Source of the DNA: Zipacnadum sp036504235
GTDB taxonomy: Bacteria; Armatimonadota; Zipacnadia; Zipacnadales; Zipacnadaceae
Length of the DNA: 64,000 nt
Assembly: GCA_036504235.1 (NCBI GenBank)
Contig: DASXVN010000053.1
Span: 53,911 to 117,910 of the forward strand
Direction: 5' to 3'
Below the pieces are notes generated by a model. The model worked only from the letters and a program-made list of their open reading frames with translations, searched no databases and was not told the origin of the DNA. A program made the translations under genes and the position numbers. Positions 58,085 to 64,000 of this stretch are shown one piece after another; positions within the stretch are counted from its first letter, which is position 1; each line of letters begins with the position of its first letter.

Positions 58085-59738
58085 TGGGCACCTCGGAGGA
58101 GGCGCCGGTGCGCCCGGGGAGTTCTGCCGCCTTGCGGAAGAGAATCCAGTTGTCGCCAAGCAGCTTGTAGACCACGAACCCTCGATAGGCCACGGGGCGG
58201 CCGGCCTGGGCGGCACTCCAGAGACGGATCCACTCCGCGGTGCGCTCCGCGCCTTCCCACTGGGCCACCGTGGGCGTAAGCAGCAGGTATTGGACCTGGC
58301 CGATGGAAAGCTGCATGCGCTCCAGATCGTCCCAGGACCGGGGTAGCCAGATGGAGGTCTGATGGCCGTACCAGGAGGTCAGCCAGGGTACGTCGGTGAT
58401 GATCGGGCCGGTGGTCACCTCGGCGACCTGCAAGGCCAGCTTCTCCGCGCCACCTATCGAAGAGGAGCGGCCGGCCTCCTGGCGGGCGGTGATGTTCAGC
58501 AGCAGCGGAAAGCCCTGGATCAGGATTATTGCGGCCAACCCGAGACCGTTGAGGCGCGCCTGCTCGCGGGGACCGTAGCGCCGGAGCAGGGGCGTGAACA
58601 CCCGCAGAAAGAAGGCGGCGGCGATGATGCTGATCATCGGCGCGAAGGGGTAGAACATGCGCGGGGAAGGCATGATGAAACACACGGCCACGAAGACCAG
58701 CCCGTAGGTAAGGTACAGCAGGTAGCGCATGCGCTCCAGCGTCGAGTTGCCCATGACGACCAGAATCGCGACCACAAAGAAGGGCAGCACGAAGGCGCCG
58801 CCGACATAGGTAAGGATGCCGTAGAGACTGCTGGCTCCCAGGCGGATCTTCTCATACATCTCCAGGGGATGGGCGAACACGAACGCGATGGGGTTGGCGA
58901 CGTCCGGGCGGAAGCTGCGGTAGAGGGTGTTGCCCGGGTTGGTGATGGTCTCCATCTCAGTTTCGTACCAGCGCCAGGAGAAGAAGGGGTTTCCGGTGTA
59001 GTGCGCCTGGCGGAGGCACCAGGGGATGATGGCGACCACAAACAGGCCCACAAATACGCCCAGGACTATCCAGCGCTGACGCTTATCTACCGTTAGCCAC
59101 AGGAAGAGGGCGGTCGGCAGCAGGATCAGACCCCAGACATCCTTGGTGAGCGCCAGCGCCCCCACCAGGAGCCCCGCCACGGCGACCTGCGCGAGGTTGG
59201 TCTCCTCGCTTTCCCCGATGCGGTGCAGAACCATGAACAGGGCCGTGACCAGCAGCCCCAGGAGGCAGACCTCCAAGCCGGAGACGCTGTAGCGCACGAC
59301 CCACAGGTTGAGACCCAACAGGGCCGCCGCCAGGATGCCGGTGCGTTGGTCAAACAGGCGCATGCCCAGCAGGTAGACCAGCAAGAGAGTGAAAAGGAAG
59401 GGCAAGAGCGAGCCGAAGGCGATGCCGAACTTGGTGGCGCCGACTACGCGCATGACCATCGAGGTGAACCAGGGGTGCAGGGGCGAGAAGATCAGGTCGG
59501 CGTGGTGATCCAGTGCCGTAACCTTGGTCAGACACAGGGGCTTGATGAAATCCGAGGTAAAGCCTTTGCCCTCCGCCAGATTGCGGGCGATTTGGGCGTT
59601 GTCGAGGGCATCGATGTCGGTGATGGCGTCGACGTTGCGCGCCATGAACATCAGATAGAGGAAGATGACGCCCAGGCAGACGAGCAGCCAGAGCCCGGCC
59701 CCCCGAAGCCATGCGTTGGGTGCAGGACGAGTTTCCAC
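58068..59738 (-). CDS. GT39/PMT-2-type membrane glycosyltransferase (556 aa)
   Basis: GTG 59738 is chosen because AGGAGG lies ten bases upstream; the ATG at 59762 has no ribosome site and overlaps that region. About eleven hydrophobic segments are seen. The first outer loop has DIDALDNAQIARNLAEGKGF and HADLIFSPLHPWFTSMVMRV, giving the acidic residue and SPLHPW (in place of HPPxxY) of lipid-linked sugar transferases. Further segments include LLPFLFTLLLVYLLGMRLF and LVGALALTKDVWGLILLPTA. A C-terminal soluble part (about 440-556) lies outside. Substrate unknown. It leads the cluster with zinc-ribbon, exosortase and EpsI genes. Confidence 0.82.
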   Translation of the reverse strand: METRPAPNAWLRGAGLWLLVCLGVIFLYLMFMARNVDAITDIDALDNAQIARNLAEGKGFTSDFIKPLCLTKVTALDHHADLIFSPLHPWFTSMVMRVVGATKFGIAFGSLLPFLFTLLLVYLLGMRLFDQRTGILAAALLGLNLWVVRYSVSGLEVCLLGLLVTALFMVLHRIGESEETNLAQVAVAGLLVGALALTKDVWGLILLPTALFLWLTVDKRQRWIVLGVFVGLFVVAIIPWCLRQAHYTGNPFFSWRWYETEMETITNPGNTLYRSFRPDVANPIAFVFAHPLEMYEKIRLGASSLYGILTYVGGAFVLPFFVVAILVVMGNSTLERMRYLLYLTYGLVFVAVCFIMPSPRMFYPFAPMISIIAAAFFLRVFTPLLRRYGPREQARLNGLGLAAIILIQGFPLLLNITARQEAGRSSSIGGAEKLALQVAEVTTGPIITDVPWLTSWYGHQTSIWLPRSWDDLERMQLSIGQVQYLLLTPTVAQWEGAERTAEWIRLWSAAQAGRPVAYRGFVVYKLLGDNWILFRKAAELPGRTGASSEVPNAPAG

Positions 59739-59788
59739 CTGAGAGTGTCCTCCTAGAGGCATTCAGTGCTTTGGACGCACGTTAGTTT

Positions 59789-59818
59789 ATTGTAGCACAG
59801 ACATGAGGACGACTACAA
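59789..59818 (-). promoter_or_regulatory. Candidate promoter of the GT39/exosortase cluster
   Basis: Read on the minus strand: TTGTAG (59818-59813), an 18-base spacer and TACAAT (59794-59789), about 50 bases before GTG 59738. Confidence 0.55.
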
Positions 59819-59831
59819 CCAAGCGGAGGAA

Positions 59832-59857
59832 CCCGGGCCTGCCTAGTCAGGCCCGGG
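59832..59857 (-). terminator. Hairpin ending the ftsEX-envC operon
   Basis: A perfect 10-bp stem (CCCGGGCCTG / CAGGCCCGGG) with a six-base loop begins 24 bases after the last stop of the operon. The T-run behind it is weak (TTCCTCCGCTT), so termination may be partial. Confidence 0.65.
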
Positions 59858-59881
59858 ATGGCGTCTACCCACCCTATCGGC

Positions 59882-61057
59882 CTAGAAGCCCAGGGGGTTG
59901 ACGAACTCGCCGTTGCGCAGGACGCTAAAGTGCAGGTGCGGGCCGGTGGACATCCCGGTGCTGCCCACATTGGCGATCATTTGGCCGCGTTTCACCAGTT
60001 GGCCCTCGCTGACCGACACGGAGCTGAGGTGGCAATACCAGGTGTGGATGCCGCTGCCGTGGTCAATGACGACCGTCTGGCCGTAGGCCTTCATCCAGCC
60101 GGTGCTGATGACCAGACCCTGGGCGGCGGCGTGGACCGGGGCCCCGTAAGGCGCGGCGATGTCCACGCCCGTGTGGAGCTTGTAAACGCCGGTGATCGGG
60201 TGCACGCGCATGCCAAAGGGGCTGGAGATGCGGCCTGCGGCGGGACGCAGCATGCTGCCGCTCCAGGACCCGCTATAGGAGCCGGCGTAGCCGCCGCCGC
60301 TGGAACCATGCGCGCGGGCCCGGAGCATGGCCTGCACCTGGCTCTCCTCGTTCTCCATCTCGGCGAGGACCGACTCGGCGGCGCTGCGCTTGGCGTTGGC
60401 GTCGGCCAGAATCTGGTGAACCTCCGCCTGCTTGGCGCGCGCCTCGCTCTCATCGGAGGCGATCTGCCCGACCAGCGCGGTCCCCCGCGCCTCGGCGGCC
60501 TGAAGCTTGTCGCGCTCGCGGTCACAGCGGTCCGCGAGGGTGCAGAGCTTCTGGAGCATGTACTGGTCCTGGTTGACGACGACGTCAATGAAGCGGCCGC
60601 GGTTGGCGAAGTCGGAGAAGCTGTCGGCCTGCAGCACGACGTTGAGGTAGCTGGGCTGGCCGGAGCGGTACAGGGCGAGCAGGTGCGACTGGACGTCGCC
60701 CTCATGCTGGGCGCGCCGGGCTTCCAGACGGGCCAACTCGGCTTGCGCCTTGGCCAGGTCCTGGCGGGTGGCCTTAAGTTCGGTACGGGCGCTGGAGAGA
60801 TGGTTCTGCAACTGCCCGAGGCGCGTCTGCGCCGCCCAGAGACGCTCCGTGGCGCCGGCCTGCTTCTGCTTGATGACCCGGATCTGGGACTGCACCTGCT
60901 CCTTGCGGCCCGCGAGGTGCTGGAGCCGGGCCCGCAGCCCCTCCGCGCCGACCGGGACCAGAGTGGTGCTGAGCAGCGCGGCCGCCACCAGGAGGGGCAG
61001 GCCGTGCCGGTAGTAACGTCGTCCCAGGCTCAGGCAGGTCAGGTAAGTGTTCTTCAT
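59882..61057 (-). CDS. EnvC-like M23 murein hydrolase activator, second copy (391 aa)
   Basis: A signal peptide (LPLLVAAALLSTTLVPVGAEG) is followed by a long coiled coil (about residues 40-240, e.g. RLGQLQNHLSSARTELKATR) with the conserved VVLQADSFSDFANRGRFID block. The C-terminal LytM/M23 domain has ISSPFGMRVHPITGVYKLHT, GVDIAAPYGAPVHAAAQG, VIDHGSGIHTWYCHLSS and STGPHLHFSVLRNGEFVNPL. All four zinc-site positions (HxxxD and HxH) look intact, unlike E. coli EnvC, so it may cut peptidoglycan itself. ATG 61057 overlaps the stop of the preceding paralogue (TAATG). Confidence 0.88.
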   Translation of the reverse strand: MKNTYLTCLSLGRRYYRHGLPLLVAAALLSTTLVPVGAEGLRARLQHLAGRKEQVQSQIRVIKQKQAGATERLWAAQTRLGQLQNHLSSARTELKATRQDLAKAQAELARLEARRAQHEGDVQSHLLALYRSGQPSYLNVVLQADSFSDFANRGRFIDVVVNQDQYMLQKLCTLADRCDRERDKLQAAEARGTALVGQIASDESEARAKQAEVHQILADANAKRSAAESVLAEMENEESQVQAMLRARAHGSSGGGYAGSYSGSWSGSMLRPAAGRISSPFGMRVHPITGVYKLHTGVDIAAPYGAPVHAAAQGLVISTGWMKAYGQTVVIDHGSGIHTWYCHLSSVSVSEGQLVKRGQMIANVGSTGMSTGPHLHFSVLRNGEFVNPLGF

Positions 61058-62205
61058 TATCTTGTGAACCCCAGGGGGTCAACCCAGGCGCCGTGCTGGA
61101 GGACCCCAAAGTGTACGTGAGGGCCGGTCGAGCGGCCGGTGCTGCCGACGGCGGCGATCACTTGGCCGCGCTTGACCTCTTGCCCCTCACTGGTTGCTAC
61201 CGAGCTGCAATGGCAGTAGACGGTGGTTACGCCGCTACCGTGGTCAATGATAACCGTGTTGCCGGAGACGGCGCCGCGCCAGCCGGCCCAGACGACCAGC
61301 CCCGGAGCGGCGGCGTGAATAGGCGTACCATAGGCGATCGCCAGGTCCACGCCCTGGTGGAACTTGCGATAGTGGAGGTTGGGGTCCATCCGCCAGCCAA
61401 AGGGGCTGGAGAGTCTCCCGTCCACGGGCTTGAGAAGGTAGCCACTCCAGACGCCGCCATAGTGGGGGCCGTTGCCCCGGTCGCGGGACTGGATGAACTG
61501 CTGAATCTGCCGCTGCTCCACGTCCATGGCCGCCAGCAGGGACTCGGCGGCGGCGCGCTTGCTGTTGGCCTCGGCCAGAATTCGGTGGACCTGGTCCTGG
61601 CGCTGCTGGGCGGCGGACTCATCCTGCGCAATCTGGCCGACCAAGGCAGTTCGCCGGGCCTCCGCGGCGACCAGGCTTTGGCGCTCCGCATCGCACTGGC
61701 TCTGCAGCGTGGCCAGCCGGCGCAGGCGGTACTGGTCCTGGTTGACGATAATATCCACGTAATGACCGCGGTTGGCGAAATCCGAGAAGCTGTCCGCCTG
61801 TAAGACGACCTGCAGGTAGCTGTGATTCCCGGCCTGATAGAGCGCGAGCAGTTGCCCCTGCACCGCGCGGGTGTCCTGATCGAGTTGTTTCTGCAGGCGC
61901 GTGAGATTGGCCTGCGCCGCTGTGAGGTCCTGGCGCGTGGACCGCAACTGACCGCGTGCGGTGTCCAGGCGCTCCTGGAGGGTGTTGAGGTCCGCCTCGG
62001 CCGCCTGCAGCCGGTAGGTTGCCGACTGCTGGCTCCGGCGGATCTGCCGGATGTCCTGCTGGACCGCAGTGCGCCGGTGGGTCAGGGCGTGCAGGCGCGC
62101 CGAAAGGCTCTCGGCGTGCGCGGGCAGCACCAAGCCGGCCAGCAGGAGACTGAGCAGAGCGCCGGCGCCGCAGCGCCGGCGGATATGGGAGGCGGCAAGC
62201 AGCAT
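61057..62205 (-). CDS. EnvC-like M23 murein hydrolase activator, first copy (382 aa)
   Basis: The build equals that of the next gene: signal peptide (ALLSLLLAGLVLPAHAES), coiled coil with QVVLQADSFSDFANRGHYVD, and a C-terminal M23 domain (LSSPFGWRMDPNLHYRKFHQ, GVDLAIAYGTPIHAAAPG, VIDHGSGVTTVYCHCSS, STGPHVHFGVLQHGAWVDPL). The zinc ligands His and Asp of HxGVD and the HVH pair are present. The two proteins are clearly tandem duplicates that have drifted mainly in the coiled coil. It follows ftsX by 31 bases; FtsEX controls EnvC-type activators in division. Confidence 0.88.
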   Translation of the reverse strand: MLLAASHIRRRCGAGALLSLLLAGLVLPAHAESLSARLHALTHRRTAVQQDIRQIRRSQQSATYRLQAAEADLNTLQERLDTARGQLRSTRQDLTAAQANLTRLQKQLDQDTRAVQGQLLALYQAGNHSYLQVVLQADSFSDFANRGHYVDIIVNQDQYRLRRLATLQSQCDAERQSLVAAEARRTALVGQIAQDESAAQQRQDQVHRILAEANSKRAAAESLLAAMDVEQRQIQQFIQSRDRGNGPHYGGVWSGYLLKPVDGRLSSPFGWRMDPNLHYRKFHQGVDLAIAYGTPIHAAAPGLVVWAGWRGAVSGNTVIIDHGSGVTTVYCHCSSVATSEGQEVKRGQVIAAVGSTGRSTGPHVHFGVLQHGAWVDPLGFTR

Positions 62206-62236
62206 AAGTTAGCAGCGAACGGACCGGGGGTCCCCC

Positions 62237-63112
62237 TTAGACCTCCTGCAGATGGCGCTGCAGGCCGATGAGACTGCCCAGGGCGCCGAAAGTCAGGCCC
62301 AGGACGATCACGCCGACCACGAGCAGCACCGTAAGCTGCGGGCTGTTGGTGAGCCGCAGGAAGGGCAGGTTCTTCTCCACCAGGTTCTGCAAGTAGCTGT
62401 AGCCGGGCACCAGCAACACGGCGGCGATCAGCCCGCCCAGCGCCCCCTGGAAGATCCCCTCCAGCAAGAAGGGCAGGCGGATGAACCAGTTGGTGGCGCC
62501 GACAAGCTGCATAATGCGAATCTCGTGCCGGCGCGCGTAGATGGTCAGGCGAATGGTGACACTGACCAGCAGGAGCGTCGCGGTGCCCAGGACCAGGATA
62601 GCCACCAGTCCCGCAATCTGGATGCCGCGGACCAGGGTCAGGAGGTGCTGCGTGGTCTGCTGCGCGTAGCGCACGGCCGCCACGCCGGGGACTTTCTGCG
62701 CCCGGGCGGCGATATCATCCACCTGATTGGGGTCGGTGGGCACCAAGCGGTAGGAATCCGGCAGCGGGTTACCGATACGCTGCAGGGCGCCGAGGTCCAG
62801 TTGCCAGCGCTGGGCCAGTTCCTTGAGCGCCTCGGCCTTGGGAACAAAGCGGACGCTGGCGAGACGCGGGTCGGCCTTGAGCGCCGTCTCCACGTCCGCG
62901 GGCTTGGCTTTCTTGCCCAAATCTACAGTGATCTCGACCGCGGAGGCCTGCATCTGGGCCTGCAACTGCAAATTGTAGGCGGTGAGGGCGAAAGCCCCCA
63001 GCACGCAGAGGGCGACGGCGATATTGGTAACGGCCGCGCCACTGATGGCGCCGTTGCGAATCAGCGCCGTCCAGGCCTGCACCAGGAGCAACTCGAGGGT
63101 GTTAAGCCGCAT
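62237..63112 (-). CDS. ftsX: Cell division protein FtsX (291 aa)
   Basis: ATG 63112 gives the usual opening RLNTLELLLVQAWTALIRNG, with GGGGGTGG upstream; it overlaps ftsE by 11 bases. Four membrane segments are present: AVTNIAVALCVLGAFALTAY, then LVAILVLGTATLLLVSVTIR, ALGGLIAAVLLVPGYSYL and LTVLLVVGVIVLGLTFGALG. The large outer loop (about residues 55-170) has VRFVPKAEALKELAQRW and DSYRLVPTDPNQVDDIAARA, the part that binds EnvC-type partners. The stretch RRHEIRIMQLVGATNWFIRLPFLLEG (in parts) is the family coupling helix. It forms the FtsEX complex with the ATPase encoded just upstream. Confidence 0.93.
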   Translation of the reverse strand: MRLNTLELLLVQAWTALIRNGAISGAAVTNIAVALCVLGAFALTAYNLQLQAQMQASAVEITVDLGKKAKPADVETALKADPRLASVRFVPKAEALKELAQRWQLDLGALQRIGNPLPDSYRLVPTDPNQVDDIAARAQKVPGVAAVRYAQQTTQHLLTLVRGIQIAGLVAILVLGTATLLLVSVTIRLTIYARRHEIRIMQLVGATNWFIRLPFLLEGIFQGALGGLIAAVLLVPGYSYLQNLVEKNLPFLRLTNSPQLTVLLVVGVIVLGLTFGALGSLIGLQRHLQEV

Positions 63113-63788
63113 GGTAGCCACCCCCTTCTTTGGCGTCGCGGACCACAACGCCCTTGACCAACTCCACCACGCGCCGCTGCATCAGGTCCACCACGGCGGT
63201 ATCGTGCGTGGCGCACAGGACGGTAGTGCCCCGGTCGGCGATCTCGCCCAGGAGCTGTACGATGCTCTGGGAGATGGCCGGGTCCAGGTTGCCGGTAGGC
63301 TCATCGGCGATCAGGATGGGCGGCGTGTTGACGAGGGCCCGCGCGATGCAGACCCGCTGCTGCTCGCCGCCGGAAAGGTGCCCGGGGTAGGAGTCGGCCC
63401 GCTCGGCCAGCCCCACCAGCTCCAGCACCAGCGGCACCTTGCGGTGCTTCTCGCGCCGCGACATGCCGATCACGTCCAGAGCAAAGCCCACATTCTCCCA
63501 GACGGTCTTGGTGGGGAGCAGGCGGAAGTCCTGAAAGACCACCCCCAGTTTGCGGCGCAGCAGGGGGACGCGATGGCGGGGTAACTGGCTGACATCCTGG
63601 CCGTCCACGATGACCTGGCCCTCGCTGGGCTCAATCTCGCGGTAGATGAGTTCCAGCAGCGTGGATTTGCCGCTGCCGGAAGCGCCGGTGATGAAGGAGA
63701 ACTCACCGCGCTCGAAATTGAGGTCAATCCCGGATAGCGCCTTAGTGCCGTCCGGATAGACCAGACTGACGTTCTGAAAATAGATCAT
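63102..63788 (-). CDS. ftsE: Cell division ATP-binding protein FtsE (228 aa)
   Basis: The ABC ATPase opens IYFQNVSLVYPDGTKALSGI as FtsE proteins do. Walker A is FITGASGSGKSTLLELIYRE, the Q-loop VVFQDFRLLPTKTVWENV, the signature HLSGGEQQRVCIARAL, Walker B ILIADEPTGNLDPAIS and the H-loop VLCATHDTAVV. In many bacteria FtsEX transmits ATP hydrolysis across the membrane to peptidoglycan hydrolase activators. The operon continues with ftsX and two EnvC-like genes. A strong promoter lies at 63891-63919. Confidence 0.94.
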   Translation of the reverse strand: MIYFQNVSLVYPDGTKALSGIDLNFERGEFSFITGASGSGKSTLLELIYREIEPSEGQVIVDGQDVSQLPRHRVPLLRRKLGVVFQDFRLLPTKTVWENVGFALDVIGMSRREKHRKVPLVLELVGLAERADSYPGHLSGGEQQRVCIARALVNTPPILIADEPTGNLDPAISQSIVQLLGEIADRGTTVLCATHDTAVVDLMQRRVVELVKGVVVRDAKEGGGYHAA

Positions 63789-63890
63789 CTTGCTCCCCGT
63801 GTGTAAGCTGTGCTGTGAAAGCGCGTCAGCGGCTAGACGCGCAGCGGCGGCGGCGGTCTGGGCGGCAAAGCGGGCTGCTAGATATTGATG

Positions 63891-63919
63891 ATTATACCAG
63901 AAAGGGGTTTGAGGAACAA
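63891..63919 (-). promoter_or_regulatory. Promoter of the ftsEX-envC operon
   Basis: Read on the minus strand: TTGTTC (63919-63914), a 17-base spacer and TATAAT (63896-63891) with a TGG extension just before the -10 box. The leader to ATG 63788 would be close to 95 bases. Confidence 0.78.
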
Positions 63920-63958
63920 CCGAGGGGGGCGGCAGGCGGTGGAGCGGGGCATTCGTAT

Positions 63959-64000
63959 GTAGGGCGGGGGCTACGTCCCCCGCCGTCGCTAACCCAACGT
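63959..64000. repeat. Palindromic intergenic repeat, family B, cut by window edge
   Basis: GTAGGGCGGGGGCTACGTCC is identical to the left arms at 7511 and 48437, followed by CCCGCCGTCGCTAACCCAAC. The right arm lies beyond the window. Confidence 0.8.

Overview
The window is GC-rich (impression about two thirds G+C) and densely coded on both strands. It reads as a chromosome segment of a diderm-like bacterium, most likely Armatimonadota or a close uncultured relative. That placement is inference. It rests on the prepilin-like N-terminus with the FPVFARARA ending (9144-9878), many HEAT-repeat exported proteins, a stand-alone URO-D protein, a GH116-type glycosidase, an exosortase/EpsI pair, and GerW together with FtsEX/EnvC. 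No rRNA, CRISPR array, phage or transposase gene was seen. One tRNA gene (Pro, CGG) is present.

Layout. 1-7464: a partial TPR lipoprotein (minus), then a plus-strand run of three HEAT-repeat proteins, an exported protein with a degenerate PHP domain, and an exported thioredoxin-fold/TPR protein. 7511-9878: PfkB kinase, half-length TauE-type permease, prepilin-like protein. 10046-13546 (minus): ribB and a GH116-type glycosidase. 13696-19912: an addB/addA-type helicase-nuclease pair. 19909-23356 (minus): L-fuculokinase, GT39-like membrane protein, MazG. 23522-24724: an unrecognised membrane protein. 24810-26629 (minus): encapsulin nanocompartment operon (rubrerythrin, encapsulated ferritin-like cargo, shell). 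26709-27684 (minus): a frameshifted dprA. 27811-35923: URO-D protein, then galT, histidine kinase, response regulator, glgC and glgA, closed by a clear terminator. 36052-38390 (minus): glmU and a GrpB-domain protein. 38726-42076 (minus): ECF sigma/anti-sigma pair, and a TIM-barrel protein, a 53-residue CXXC protein and a polyferredoxin in tight succession. 42333-48421 (plus): C-terminal protease, DUF1638 protein, prenyl synthase, ispH, phosphotransacylase-like protein, DUF2953 protein and GerW. 48523-52999 (minus): DUF1648 protein, mnmA, HAD phosphatase, deoxyhypusine-synthase-like protein and a RfaE-like kinase, divergent from a cysteine desulfurase. 54321-59738: tRNA-Pro, an M20 peptidase, and a minus-strand GT39 / zinc-ribbon / exosortase / EpsI cluster. 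59882-63788 (minus): ftsE, ftsX and two tandem EnvC-like M23 proteins.

Two families of short palindromic intergenic repeats recur: one with CCCCCTCTCCTG arms and GGTGAGGC ends, one beginning GTAGGGCGGGGGCTACGTCC. One copy of the first family forms the end of the polyferredoxin reading frame. Several promoters match TTGNNN-17/18-TANNNT well, and one of them would give a leaderless transcript.

Best candidates for something undescribed: the kinase / DHS-like / HAD trio in the mnmA operon, the HEAT-repeat and pseudo-PHP cluster, and the small CXXC protein coupled to a polyferredoxin. All functional statements come from reading motifs by eye; no database search was run.
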